DNA from: Fontibacillus puldeungensis
Lineage (GTDB): Bacteria > Bacillota > Bacilli > Paenibacillales > Paenibacillaceae
Assembly: GCF_042678945.1 (NCBI RefSeq)
Contig: NZ_JBHTLM010000001.1
Span: forward strand, 372,001 to 436,000
Direction: 5' to 3'
Length of the DNA: 64,000 bases
Positions 50,074-59,119 of this stretch are shown here, in pieces; positions within the stretch are counted from its first letter, which is position 1, and each line of letters opens with the position of its first letter. Both the position numbers and the translations under genes were made by a program. Below the pieces are notes generated by a model, which was given only the letters and a program-made list of their open reading frames with translations, did no database searches and was not told where the DNA came from.

Positions 50074-51871
50074 CTTTGTTGATCCTCCTCATGGTTGGGG
50101 GGACGGAGCACACCGGAATAACGATGGAGACCTGAGTCCATTCCCCGGCCTCGCTGTCCATAGCGAAGGTTGCTTCATCTCCAAAATAGAGAGAGAGCCG
50201 TTCCTTAATATTGGCTGTTCCAAAGCCATTGCCACTTCCTACATGCGTTCCCGCTTCAATGGCACTTAAGGTGTCTCTGGTGATTCCTTGCCCATTGTCG
50301 AACACGGACATGATGATACAGCCGTCATCCTGCTGCACGGAGATTTTGATGAGCGATTCCTTCTTGCGCGTGATGGCGCCATGGGAATAGCAGTTTTCCA
50401 CAATCGGCTGCAGCAGCATTTTGATCGTGTAAAAGTCAAGCACCTGTTCGTCCAGTTCCCACTTGATCCGCACCTTTCCCGGAAATCGAAGCTGCTGGAC
50501 TTCCAGATATGCTTTGACATGCTCAATCTCTTCACGGATGGGGATGACGCTGACCTGATTGTTCAAAGCCAGCCGGTAAAAGGTCGTCAGCGAGTCAATA
50601 ATCCGGACTTGCTCCTCATCCTGAGCATCCAGCGCTCGCCAGCGCAGCAGACTGAGCGAATTGTATATAAAATGAGGATTGATTTGAGCCTGCATCGCCT
50701 TGAATGCCTGCTCTCTTTCCATCAAGCTTGTTCTCGTAATATCTTCGACCAGGATACCGAGCCGCTCCGACATGAGATTGAACATATTTTCCAGTCCCCC
50801 AAGCTCATCATGGACCTTGTTGTGGATCGTCACGTCAAATTCACCGCGCGACAGGTCGCTCATACGAATGCCCAATCTGTGAATGCGAACTACGATGTTT
50901 TTGACAATGGTCATGACGAGAAACACCGACAGCAGCAGCAAAGCCACCGTCGTTCCGGCAATCAGGCAAAGAAGGGTACGGCTTTGTGTATCCATATATT
51001 TCATATGCGTTAACGCTACCACATACCAATCGGATGAGATCGGTTCGATAGTCATCAGCTTTTGGGTATGCGTCAAATCGTAAATGGGGGATTTGTCATC
51101 TTGAATCGTTTCATAATCTTCCGGCCAATCCTTGGATATAATGCGGCTGCCGACCCGTTCCTTCTCGGTCGAAGCCAGGATCCGCTTGGATTCGTCCACG
51201 ATATACAGGCTTCCGCCATCATTAAACGGGTATTTCAGCAGGTCGCCGAAAACGACGTTATAATTCAGCAAAATATAGACCATTCCTACCGGCTTTCCCG
51301 CACTGTTCAAAATTTTACTGGTGAGAACGATCTGACTTGGATTGTTGGGGGCATTGCTCCACAAAAGAAGTGTGGGCGCTGCTATCGTTTTCTTGTACCA
51401 CGTACGTTCATCGATCCCCGAGAGCATTCTGTCTTCCGGCTGCCACAAGAGCTGTCCGTCCTGAACGAGCGTATTGTTCGTATGATAGATCCGAAAATCC
51501 ACAATGCCTGGCAAGTATCTGCTCGTGATTAGAAAATTGCGGTCCAAATAATTGACTGTATCCATAATTTGCGTCATGTCGTCATATTCCCGTCCGAGGC
51601 GGGCGATCATTTCACTATCGGTAGCCGTTCGAATGGCCAGCAACTCATAGCTTTGTTTACTGTAATCCACATTGATGGCCGTCTGTTTGACGGAATCGTC
51701 AACGGTGGTGACATAGCTGTTGTGAAAGCTGTGAATCACGATAATCAGAGTTATACTGACTAAAATCAAACTGGGGACCAGCAAAATCAAGCTATGCAGG
51801 GCCAAAATTTTTCGTCGAAGATTCATCCGTCCGGTTAAGCGAATAATCCATTTTTCGAGCCAAAGTCTCAA
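50051..51871 (-). CDS. YesM-family sensor histidine kinase
   Basis: 606 residues from TTG 51869-51871, chosen for AGGAAGGAG 9 nt upstream; a longer frame to 51898 contains that site. Helix 1 (about 22-45), an extracytoplasmic dCache-like sensor (about 46-290), helix 2 (about 295-318) and a HAMP segment follow. The His-kinase motif QAQINPHFIYNSL puts phospho-His at residue 400, and the ATPase domain has IVENCYSHG (N box) and FDNGQGI (G box). It pairs with the YesN-type regulator that it overlaps. In related systems the sensor works with the sugar-binding protein; here the SBP gene is the next one upstream. Confidence 0.92.
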   Translation of the reverse strand: MRLWLEKWIIRLTGRMNLRRKILALHSLILLVPSLILVSITLIIVIHSFHNSYVTTVDDSVKQTAINVDYSKQSYELLAIRTATDSEMIARLGREYDDMTQIMDTVNYLDRNFLITSRYLPGIVDFRIYHTNNTLVQDGQLLWQPEDRMLSGIDERTWYKKTIAAPTLLLWSNAPNNPSQIVLTSKILNSAGKPVGMVYILLNYNVVFGDLLKYPFNDGGSLYIVDESKRILASTEKERVGSRIISKDWPEDYETIQDDKSPIYDLTHTQKLMTIEPISSDWYVVALTHMKYMDTQSRTLLCLIAGTTVALLLLSVFLVMTIVKNIVVRIHRLGIRMSDLSRGEFDVTIHNKVHDELGGLENMFNLMSERLGILVEDITRTSLMEREQAFKAMQAQINPHFIYNSLSLLRWRALDAQDEEQVRIIDSLTTFYRLALNNQVSVIPIREEIEHVKAYLEVQQLRFPGKVRIKWELDEQVLDFYTIKMLLQPIVENCYSHGAITRKKESLIKISVQQDDGCIIMSVFDNGQGITRDTLSAIEAGTHVGSGNGFGTANIKERLSLYFGDEATFAMDSEAGEWTQVSIVIPVCSVPPTMRRINKDAESNDR

Positions 51872-51940
51872 GCTGCCGCACTCCTTCCTGCACCACAAAA
51901 AAAGTGTACCATATGCACGTTGGGCCGGCTCAATAAATAG

Positions 51941-51965
51941 GAAGCCCCTTCAAAAAAGGGGCTTC
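51941..51965 (-). terminator. Hairpin between binding-protein and kinase genes
   Basis: GAAGCCCCTT / AAGGGGCTTC with a short A-rich loop, followed on the minus strand by CTATTTATT. As the kinase gene starts 70 bp later, it may work as a partial terminator that gives less regulator than binding protein. Confidence 0.7.
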
Positions 51966-51985
51966 GCTTCTGTATTTTGCCCGTA

Positions 51986-53680
51986 TTATTTGCTTTGGGC
52001 GTCAAGTTGTTCGTGCCATTCTGTCTTCAGTTCGCTCCAGTGAGCGCGTTTTTCCAAGGCGGATTGGAAATCATTCCAGGCGGACTCGAACTCCTTATCA
52101 TTCTTGGCCATGATCAGCTTCGCTTTGTACTCGGTACGTACAGCTTCGAGTTCAGGCAAATATTTTTCCCAAAGGCCGCCCGATTTCGCTTTGACCATAT
52201 CATACGGTTGAGATACGCGGATCGCACCCATCTTACCGATCTTCTCCGTGAAATCAATCGTTTTATGCTTTCCTTTCGGATCGTTGGCCATGTAGTAGTT
52301 CCACCAAGGATACCATTCGGCACTGTAAGAAGATGCCTGCCAAAGCTGCGGCGTAGTGCTTGCTGCTTTCGCCCCGTCCCCGGAGTTGCGAGGGGTCTCG
52401 TAATCTTTGTTGATATACTTCCATTCTCCTAGCGGCTTATCTACCCAATCCCAGAACACGCCGGCCGGGCCTTCGTTGATGACTTGCTGCTGTTCGGCTT
52501 TCGGCTGCAAAGCATAATCCATAAATTTGAGGATTGCGTCCAGATTTTTCGTCTTCTTGCTGATATAAACATCATACTGCGGGGCCGGATTGGTGATCTG
52601 ATTGTAGCCGACATGGTCGACTCCGTCCACTTTCGGAAAAGGAATGGCATCATAGTACCATGCAGGTTCCGTTGGTCCGTCCAGCACTTCCCAGAGCGAT
52701 TGATCCATATTGAAGAAGCCGCCTGCATTCATGGCGATGCGTCCGGATTTGTTTTTCTCCTTGTACCGTTCCTTTTTGTCCGTCATCACTTCATGATCTA
52801 TCAGGCCCTCGTTATACATTTTGTTCATCCATTGGTAAGCCGTCTTATACTGTGGATCGTCGTAAAAGAAGACGTAATCGCCGCCTTTTTTCTCAACAGG
52901 AATGACGCCGCTGGCCGAAGCTGTTGTCACACCAAAGGTGCTTAGAATGACATTTTCATCTTGGGTGGCCGAATCCGACAGGAAACTTAGCGGAATCATT
53001 TTATTTCCATTGGCATCCTTTTGCTCCGAGGCCAGCTTCAAATATTTCTCCACACCGTCCAGCGTTTTGAGATCAGCCTCCGTCATGCCGACTTTTTGCA
53101 GCACATCCGTCCGCACGAACCATGCCTGAGAAGCCCAGCCCGGCCAAGGATTATCCGGATGTTGGTCATACCAGGTTGGAATGGACCAGATATGTCCGTC
53201 CTTATCTTTCATCGCGTCGACAAATTGCTTTGGAATAGAGGCAAGGCCGGGATACTTATCCGGCATATTGAAATACTGCTCCAGCGGAAGAATCAAAGTG
53301 GACCGAACCATGGAATTATCCACGACAGTGTCGCGCGGGAAAATCGCCGCATCGTCAAAGCCGCCCGTGTTCAGTTTTAAATTCAGGGCCGTCTTGGCGT
53401 CCCCTTGGGTGGATTCCAGTTGGACATCCAGATTTGGCTCATGCTCCCGCCAATACTTTTGTACCATGCTGTCATTGTTGATCGTTGCCGTCCAGCCCAG
53501 CCACAGCTTGAAGGATTTGGAACCGCTGCTGGCGGAGGCGTCTTTGCCCGAGTTGCTTTGAACCGCATTTCCGCTATTTGCGTTGCTGCCGCTCCCGCAT
53601 GCGGTCATAAAAGCCATCAAAAGCACAACGGACAGAACCGCAAACTTTTTCGTCACATTTTTGCGTGAATTCAAATTCAT
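51986..53680 (-). CDS. Extracellular solute-binding lipoprotein, LplA type
   Basis: 564 residues. The signal peptide ends in lipobox MTAC (Cys28), then a Gly/Ser/Asn linker. The mature protein (FKLWLGWTATINNDSMVQKYW; DAAIFPRDTVVDNS; GRIAMNAGGFFNMDQSLWEVL; DAILKFMDYALQPKAEQQ) is of the large LplA/YtcQ subgroup of CUT1 binding proteins. It lies downstream of its two permease genes and upstream of the two-component pair. Ligand unknown; no glycosidase is in this operon. Confidence 0.92.
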   Translation of the reverse strand: MNLNSRKNVTKKFAVLSVVLLMAFMTACGSGSNANSGNAVQSNSGKDASASSGSKSFKLWLGWTATINNDSMVQKYWREHEPNLDVQLESTQGDAKTALNLKLNTGGFDDAAIFPRDTVVDNSMVRSTLILPLEQYFNMPDKYPGLASIPKQFVDAMKDKDGHIWSIPTWYDQHPDNPWPGWASQAWFVRTDVLQKVGMTEADLKTLDGVEKYLKLASEQKDANGNKMIPLSFLSDSATQDENVILSTFGVTTASASGVIPVEKKGGDYVFFYDDPQYKTAYQWMNKMYNEGLIDHEVMTDKKERYKEKNKSGRIAMNAGGFFNMDQSLWEVLDGPTEPAWYYDAIPFPKVDGVDHVGYNQITNPAPQYDVYISKKTKNLDAILKFMDYALQPKAEQQQVINEGPAGVFWDWVDKPLGEWKYINKDYETPRNSGDGAKAASTTPQLWQASSYSAEWYPWWNYYMANDPKGKHKTIDFTEKIGKMGAIRVSQPYDMVKAKSGGLWEKYLPELEAVRTEYKAKLIMAKNDKEFESAWNDFQSALEKRAHWSELKTEWHEQLDAQSK

Positions 53681-53745
53681 TTCCCCCTTCGTTTTTATGG
53701 AGTAAAAAAACTTTTTGAAACGTCGGTTGCTTTATGATTGACATA

Positions 53746-54642
53746 TCACCCCTTAACGGAGCCAATGAGCACTCCCTTGACGAAATACTTCTGAAGAAAC
53801 GGATATACACAAAGGATCGGGAGCGCGCTGACCATGACGGTTGCCATCTTGACGGACATCAACGTAACATTGGAAAGCATGCTGCCCCGAGCGAGTTGTT
53901 CAATGTTGCTGTTCGAACCGAGGACCGCAGACAGGTCAGAGGCCGATAACAGCTGCTGCAAAAAGGTTTGTACCGGAATCAAGTTCTGATCGGTCACATA
54001 GAAAGCCCCGGAAAACCAGTCATTCCAGTGGCCCACGGCAGTGAACAAAGAAAGCGCCGCAAGCATTGGTTTGGACAGGGGCAGGATGACGGAGAACAGA
54101 ATCCGAAAAGGAGTGGCTCCATCCATTTCGGCAGATTCGATCAGCGCCCACGGGATTCCCTGTATGAACTTCAGCATGACAAACATATTCCAGGCGGAAA
54201 AGGCACTTGGTACGATGTATACCCAAAACGAATTTAGCAAGTTTAAATGATACAATTGAATAAACAACGGAATTAACCCGCCGCTGAACAGCATCGTGAT
54301 CAGTACATAGGTGAGCAAAGCGCCGCGAAACGGCATCAGGTTATAGGACAATCCGTAAGCTGCCAGCAGAGTGACTAGCATGCCGATAAAGGTCCCTACG
54401 AGAGTACGGGCAATCGTAATTAGATAGGCATGGCGAATGACGGAGTTGCCGATTACGACCTTGTAGTTGTCCAAAGTAAATGCCCGCGGCCACAGGTAAA
54501 CTCCGCCTTTGGCGGCGTCGCTGCCCACATTCAGCGAAATCGCCAGCATGTACATAAACGGATAAATTACTGAAACGCATAGGAGAAGCAATAAAATGAC
54601 GATGATCGACTGACTGATTTTTTCTTTGCTTAATGTGCTCAT
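53746..54642 (-). CDS. Carbohydrate ABC transporter permease, LplC type
   Basis: 298 residues, AGGAGGG upstream, 1 bp after the LplB-type stop. First helix IIVILLLLLCVSVIYPFMYMLAISL; the EAA loop WALIESAEMDGATPFRILFSVILPLS is at about 168-193; the ending KYFVKGVLIGSVKG is typical. It belongs to the same importer as the neighbouring permease and binding protein. Confidence 0.92.
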   Translation of the reverse strand: MSTLSKEKISQSIIVILLLLLCVSVIYPFMYMLAISLNVGSDAAKGGVYLWPRAFTLDNYKVVIGNSVIRHAYLITIARTLVGTFIGMLVTLLAAYGLSYNLMPFRGALLTYVLITMLFSGGLIPLFIQLYHLNLLNSFWVYIVPSAFSAWNMFVMLKFIQGIPWALIESAEMDGATPFRILFSVILPLSKPMLAALSLFTAVGHWNDWFSGAFYVTDQNLIPVQTFLQQLLSASDLSAVLGSNSNIEQLARGSMLSNVTLMSVKMATVMVSALPILCVYPFLQKYFVKGVLIGSVKG

Positions 54643-54643
54643 T

Positions 54644-55537
54644 CTACCAAAGTCCCTCCTCGTTCACTTTTCTGGACAACTGATTTGTAGAGACAACGAG
54701 AATAAGACTGATCAGCGAAGACAGCAGACCTACGGCAGTAGCCATTCCAAAGTATCCTTGCTGCAAGCCGCTGCGCAGAATGTAGGTATCGAGTACATCC
54801 GCTACCGGCTGGTTGGCCGCGTTCATGAGCGGATAGATTTGGTCCATCCCTACGGCGATCAGACTCGGCATGCTCAGAATCAAGATGATGGAAATGGTTG
54901 GCTTAATTCCCGGCAGTGTAATATGGCGCATCTGCGCCCATTTTCCGGCGCCTTCCACTTTGGCCGCCTCATAGAGCTGGGGATCGATGGCGGTGATAGC
55001 AGCCAGATACAAAATGGTGTTCCAGCCTATTTCCTTCCACAAGCTGCTTACGACGATGATCGGGCGGAACCATGTTGTAGAGCCTAAGAAGAATATCGGA
55101 TCCCCGCCGAGCTTGACAATTATCGCATTGACCAGTCCGCCATCCATCGTTAGAAAGGATTGCAGAATATAAGCGACCACGATCCAAGAGAAAAAGTGAG
55201 GGAGATAGCTGACGGATTGAACAAATCGCTTGAACCCGTTGTGTCTCAATTCATTGATTAGCAGAGCCAGAATAATCGGAGCAGGAAAGCCGAAAATAAA
55301 TTTCAGGACAGCGATATAAATCGTATTTCGCACCACCAGCCAAAACTGGTCATCCTGCAAGAAAGAAAAGTTTTCTGTTCCTACCCACGGGCTGTTCCAC
55401 ATCGTCGTTCCTAGATGGAAATTTTTGAAAGCTACCTGAATGCCTGCCATCGGAATGTAGTTGAACAGGAGCAGCAGGACTACAGCAGGCAAAATCATGA
55501 GGTACTGCCAGCGGTATTTCGCAAGTTTAGTAAACAC
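54644..55537 (-). CDS. Carbohydrate ABC transporter permease, LplB type
   Basis: 297 residues from GTG with AGAGGTGA upstream. First helix YLMILPAVVLLLLFNYIPMAGI; the EAA loop QLYEAAKVEGAGKWAQMRHITLPGI lies around 187-211. It is the first gene of the minus-strand operon LplB-LplC-SBP-kinase-regulator. A -10-like TATAAT on the minus strand (55558-55563) lies 20 bp before the start, with only a weak -35 element (TGGTTA), as expected for an AraC-activated promoter. Confidence 0.92.
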   Translation of the reverse strand: MFTKLAKYRWQYLMILPAVVLLLLFNYIPMAGIQVAFKNFHLGTTMWNSPWVGTENFSFLQDDQFWLVVRNTIYIAVLKFIFGFPAPIILALLINELRHNGFKRFVQSVSYLPHFFSWIVVAYILQSFLTMDGGLVNAIIVKLGGDPIFFLGSTTWFRPIIVVSSLWKEIGWNTILYLAAITAIDPQLYEAAKVEGAGKWAQMRHITLPGIKPTISIILILSMPSLIAVGMDQIYPLMNAANQPVADVLDTYILRSGLQQGYFGMATAVGLLSSLISLILVVSTNQLSRKVNEEGLW

Positions 55538-55670
55538 TCTATCACCTCTTGGTGATCATTATAGAATGGTCGTGTAAGCGTAACCAGATAACAACGATTG
55601 GATTTATATCGTTTTGATTGGTTGTTCTGCATCAAATCTTATTGTAGTATCTGCTAAAAGGAGTGGTTAC

Positions 55671-56156
55671 ATGGAAGACAAGAAAACCATTAGCGTATTA
55701 TTTGTTTGCTTGGGAAACATCTGCCGCTCGCCCATGGCTGAGGCGGTTTTTCGGCAGCAGGTTGTCCGGGAAAATCTCGTTTCGCGGTTTCATATCGATT
55801 CCGCAGGAATCGGCAACTGGCATACGGGCAATCCTCCTCATCACGGTACCCGCGGCATTTTGGATCAATACGAAATACCCTATGAGGGAATTCGGGCCAG
55901 GCAGGTGGCACAGGAGGATTTTTCCCGATTCAACTATATCGTGGCGATGGATCGGCAGAATGAGCGGGATTTGAAGTCGCTGGCACAGCAGACGGATGGC
56001 GGCAAAATTATCAAGCTGCTCGATCTAGTTCCGGAGCTACAGGGTCAGGAGGTTCCGGACCCGTATTACACCGGGAACTTTGACGAGGTGTACGAGTTGG
56101 TAGTGAAGGGATGCCAGGCCCTGCTGGAGACGATTCGGCAGCGGGAAGCTTTTTGA
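55671..56156 (+). CDS. Low-molecular-weight protein tyrosine phosphatase
   Basis: 161 residues from ATG 55671 with AAAGGAG; a longer in-frame start at 55614 has no ribosome site. The P-loop CLGNICRS (Cys13, Arg19) is at the N-terminus and the general acid motif VPDPYY gives Asp130. Length and order match YfkJ/YwlE-type LMW-PTPs, which dephosphorylate protein tyrosine or arginine. The variable position after Gly in the P-loop (Asn-Ile-Cys) favours tyrosine or mixed specificity but does not settle it. Single gene, divergent from the transporter operon. Confidence 0.93.
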   Translation: MEDKKTISVLFVCLGNICRSPMAEAVFRQQVVRENLVSRFHIDSAGIGNWHTGNPPHHGTRGILDQYEIPYEGIRARQVAQEDFSRFNYIVAMDRQNERDLKSLAQQTDGGKIIKLLDLVPELQGQEVPDPYYTGNFDEVYELVVKGCQALLETIRQREAF

Positions 56157-56199
56157 AGCAAATGAAAGCAATATAGTTGTATTTTCTACATCGATAACA

Positions 56200-56233
56200 G
56201 ATACCCCCATCGATTGTCCCATCTGGGGGTAGC
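56200..56233 (+). terminator. Hairpin after the phosphatase gene
   Basis: TACCCCCA / TGGGGGTA stem with a 13-nt loop and a weak downstream TTTTA. The remaining bases to 56436 hold no supported gene. Confidence 0.5.
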
Positions 56234-56436
56234 ATTTTATCACAATCGCCGAGTCGGTTCTTTTTGCGGATTAACGTCTTCGCCGCATGAATCGCATACC
56301 CGCCATGCATTGTCTCTTCAAACGGAGCGCCTCCCGGCTTTCGTGAATATGGTTTCGCAGGCCATTAGGGATGACCGGTTGTTTTTCCGCGTGCAATAAG
56401 AAATTTAAAAATAACTAAGTGGAAGGTGACGGAAAA

Positions 56437-56640
56437 ATGCGGGATATGGATATTTCAAAATTAAGCCGCTCGGCAAATAACTTGGAACAAATGAAGTTCA
56501 TTCGGACATCAGCCTCTATGAAGCCACATTCGGAACCCGAGATCGTATTGCTTATGCGCAGCGCCAGAAATCTTTTTTTAAAGAGCCTGAATGAAGGCAA
56601 GATTCAAATCAAAAGCGATAGGGAATGGATTTTACGTTAA
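56437..56640 (+). CDS. Small protein upstream of a nucleotidyltransferase, unknown
   Basis: 67 residues from ATG 56437, with AAGGTGACGG upstream; a GTG at 56419 would precede this ribosome site. The sequence is basic and helical (LSRSANNLEQMKFIRTSASM, then EPEIVLLMRSARNLFLKSL). No known antitoxin fold was recognised. It ends 18 bp before the nucleotidyltransferase gene and is probably co-transcribed with it, a layout like antitoxin-toxin pairs. Confidence 0.6.
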   Translation: MRDMDISKLSRSANNLEQMKFIRTSASMKPHSEPEIVLLMRSARNLFLKSLNEGKIQIKSDREWILR

Positions 56641-56658
56641 AGCGTAGGAGGAACCGAT

Positions 56659-57285
56659 ATGATGTCGACAGTGTGGGACAGCGAGGAATTTCGAGCGAAA
56701 CTGCTCGAGGCCAAAAATCACTTGAGAAATTTGGCGGGAGATCAAGAGCGCACGAAATGGAAAGAGCTGTACGCTATGGGGATCATTACGCCTTTACTGG
56801 ATGAAGTAGGTGCTGATCCAGCGGTTATCGTGGGCGGTCAAGCCGTTGAATTGTACACTTCGGGAAGCTATAAAACCGCGGATATCGATCTTGTTATGAT
56901 TCGAGATGATCTGGCTCGTGAGTTATTTGAACTTATGGGATTTGAAAAAACTTTCGACCGAAGACATTACTATGTGAAAGAATTGGATATGCCTATTGAA
57001 ATATTTAGCGATACTTTAGCTGGCTCAAAAGATAAAGTCGTTAAATTGACGACCCCCGAAGGGTATTGTTATGTTATTGGAATCGAAGACTTGGTGCTCG
57101 ACCGGCTGAAAGCTGCTTTGTACTGGAACGATAGGCGCAGCGAGGAGTGGGCGATTTATTTGTTGTCGGCTCAAATGGACCAAATAGATATGGATTACTT
57201 GGTAGAGGCTGCCATACGGGAGGATTCTGATCTGGCAGCAAAACTGAAAAAAACCTTGTCATGGATAGAAGAAAACAATCGGTAG
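56659..57285 (+). CDS. Nucleotidyltransferase-fold protein (DUF6036/AbiEii-like)
   Basis: 208 residues, GGAGG 7 nt before ATG. The fold motif is IVGGQAVELYTSGSYKTADI: GG at 59-60, with acidic pair Asp75 and Asp77 in TADIDLVM and a third acidic residue likely in MPIEIF near 115. The C-terminal part (VIGIEDLVLDRLKAALYW, about 150-167) is also family-like. Proteins of this type transfer a nucleotide to tRNA, protein or small molecules; the AbiEii branch acts as a toxin or phage-abortive factor. The partner here is a 67-residue protein that is not recognisably AbiEi. Confidence 0.75.
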   Translation: MMSTVWDSEEFRAKLLEAKNHLRNLAGDQERTKWKELYAMGIITPLLDEVGADPAVIVGGQAVELYTSGSYKTADIDLVMIRDDLARELFELMGFEKTFDRRHYYVKELDMPIEIFSDTLAGSKDKVVKLTTPEGYCYVIGIEDLVLDRLKAALYWNDRRSEEWAIYLLSAQMDQIDMDYLVEAAIREDSDLAAKLKKTLSWIEENNR

Positions 57286-57343
57286 CTTCCTTTCCGATAT
57301 GACATAACAGACCATGCCAATTCATTCGCACGGATCTGTGAGA

Positions 57344-57376
57344 GGCTCATGCAAATACGCATGGGCTTTTCGTTTT
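57344..57376 (+). terminator. Terminator of the small-protein/nucleotidyltransferase unit
   Basis: GCTCATGC / GCATGGGC stem (one G-U pair) followed by TTTTCGTTTT. Confidence 0.7.
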
Positions 57377-57409
57377 CTTCACGGCAACCAAAAATTAATA
57401 AATGTATTA

Positions 57410-57438
57410 TTGCCAACATCAGGAAATTGAGGTATGAT
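57410..57438 (+). promoter_or_regulatory. Sigma-A promoter of the ABC-2 operon
   Basis: TTGCCA (57410-57415), exactly 17 bp, TATGAT (57433-57438), 78 bp before the first gene. Confidence 0.8.
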
Positions 57439-57515
57439 GATATCCTTCTCGCAAAATCGCCTTGTCTGAAGTGGATGGGTTCGCCGTCTAACATGCTTAT
57501 CGGAGGTGCGTTGTT

Positions 57516-58304
57516 TTGTCGTATCGCAGACTTTATTTCACACTGGCTTCCAAAGCCTATGCCCGCAATTTACAGTACCGTAGTGCCCATATGGTGCACA
57601 ATCTCGCAAGCGTGATGTTCGGATTTATGTACGCATGCATCTGGATCGGGCTGGGGCAGGAGTACAAGCTGGGAGAATACGGAACGGAGGGGATGGTGAG
57701 CTATATCGCTTTCACCCAATCCGCTCTTTGGATCTCCAGCTTCGTCACGAACGGGCTCGGTATACCGCAGTCGGTCAGGACCGGGCAAATTGCGCTTGAC
57801 CTGATGCGTCCCGTGCATCTGTTTAGCCACATGATGGCTAGGGAATGGGGGCAAATCGCCTACCAGTTCGTTTACAAATCCGTGCCAATTTACCTCGTTT
57901 ATTTCTTCATTTTTTCACTCCATGTTCCAAGTCAAGGAATCACTTATTTCTACATCGTCATTGGTCTTGTCGGTTCCGCCTACTTATCCATTTGCATGAA
58001 TTATTTGATTGGGGCGAGCGCCCTTTGGACAACGGAGTCATCCTGGCTTTATTGGACGAATCATGCGCTGATCAATCTGCTTGCCGGTTTTTTCATTCCG
58101 CTCGAATGGCTTCCCGGGTGGCTTGAAAAAATCGCCTGGCTATCGCCTTATCCCTATTTGCTCTATGTTCCCACCACGATTTATCTGGGATCCGGAAGCG
58201 ACGCCCGCCTATGGGGGACGTTATTATGGTGCATATTCATGACGTTGATCTGTCTTCTAGCAACCCGGGTACTCCGGCGGAAAGTGGAGGTGCAGGGGGG
58301 ATGA
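57516..58304 (+). CDS. ABC-2 type transporter permease (first)
   Basis: 262 residues from TTG with GGAGG at 9 nt. Six hydrophobic segments are expected, including VMFGFMYACIWIGLG and VYLVYFFIF-type stretches. The motif AREWGQIAYQFVY and LLAGFFIPLEWLPGWLEKIAWLSPYPYLLYVPTTIYLG (about 195-230) is typical of the ABC-2 membrane_6 family (COG4587/COG3694). It is the first of a three-gene exporter; the second permease starts inside its stop codon. Confidence 0.88.
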   Translation: MSYRRLYFTLASKAYARNLQYRSAHMVHNLASVMFGFMYACIWIGLGQEYKLGEYGTEGMVSYIAFTQSALWISSFVTNGLGIPQSVRTGQIALDLMRPVHLFSHMMAREWGQIAYQFVYKSVPIYLVYFFIFSLHVPSQGITYFYIVIGLVGSAYLSICMNYLIGASALWTTESSWLYWTNHALINLLAGFFIPLEWLPGWLEKIAWLSPYPYLLYVPTTIYLGSGSDARLWGTLLWCIFMTLICLLATRVLRRKVEVQGG

Positions 58305-59101
58305 AGCCAAAGTCATGGTTCCACTTGTATAAGCTGCTGGTTCGCATGAGCATCAAAAGCCGAATGCAGTACAAATTCAATTTTATTCTTTCCTCGGTAT
58401 TGGCTGCGGTCATTCAGATTGCTGAATTTTTGATGATCGCCATCGTACTGAACAAGTTCGGCGCAATTCAAGGCTGGTCACTTTATGAAATTGGTTATCT
58501 CTTTGCCGTCATTAGCTTGTCCAAAACGTTGTACCGTACGTTTGCTGATGAGGTACATCATTTGGAAAAATACCTCATCAGCGGTGAGCTCGATCAGCTC
58601 CTGACCCGGCCGATGCCGCTTCTGCTTGCCTTAATGCCGCAAAACTTCCGGATTATGCTCGGCGAAGTGCTGCAGGGCGGTTTTATTCTTTGCTGGTCCC
58701 TCGGCGGGATGATTCATGCCGGTCAGGTAGGCTGGAACGCGGTGGCTGAAACGCTGTGGATCATTTTTACCGGAGCCGTCATTTTGTTTTCCATTGGTCT
58801 GGCTACCTCGACGCTTGGCTTTTGGACGACCCGGACGAGCGAGCTGCAAAACATCACGGAGGATGCCGCCCGTACGGCGGCGCAGTACCCGCTCACCCTG
58901 TATCCCAAATGGATGTCGTCTTTGCTGCTTTTTGTCATCCCGGTCGGATTCGTGAATTATGTGCCTTCGCTGTACATTTTGCGCGGGGAGCTGGGGGCAT
59001 GGGTTCTTGCCGCCACCGGGGGAGTGGCCCTCGTCTGCCTTGCGGCCAGCCTGCGTTTTTGGCAATTTGGCGTAACCAAGTACCAGAGTACGGGAAGCTA
59101 A
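58301..59101 (+). CDS. ABC-2 type transporter permease (second)
   Basis: 266 residues from ATG 58301, which overlaps the previous stop by 4 bp (ATGA) and follows a GGAGG-rich stretch; in-frame upstream ATGs lie deep in the first permease. Six membrane segments; YLISGELDQLLTRPMPLLLALMPQNF (about 90-115) is a family hallmark. It belongs to the COG3694 branch and dimerises with the first permease. Confidence 0.88.
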   Translation: MKPKSWFHLYKLLVRMSIKSRMQYKFNFILSSVLAAVIQIAEFLMIAIVLNKFGAIQGWSLYEIGYLFAVISLSKTLYRTFADEVHHLEKYLISGELDQLLTRPMPLLLALMPQNFRIMLGEVLQGGFILCWSLGGMIHAGQVGWNAVAETLWIIFTGAVILFSIGLATSTLGFWTTRTSELQNITEDAARTAAQYPLTLYPKWMSSLLLFVIPVGFVNYVPSLYILRGELGAWVLAATGGVALVCLAASLRFWQFGVTKYQSTGS

Positions 59102-59119
59102 AAAGGGGAGATGATACCG

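Noticed and set aside
51986..53680. Several plus-strand open frames antisense to the binding-protein gene
   Set aside because: All are shadows of the minus-strand lipoprotein gene, with no start signals.
56214..56399. 61-codon frame between phosphatase and small-protein genes
   Set aside because: It starts inside the hairpin after the phosphatase gene, has no ribosome site and no recognisable family.
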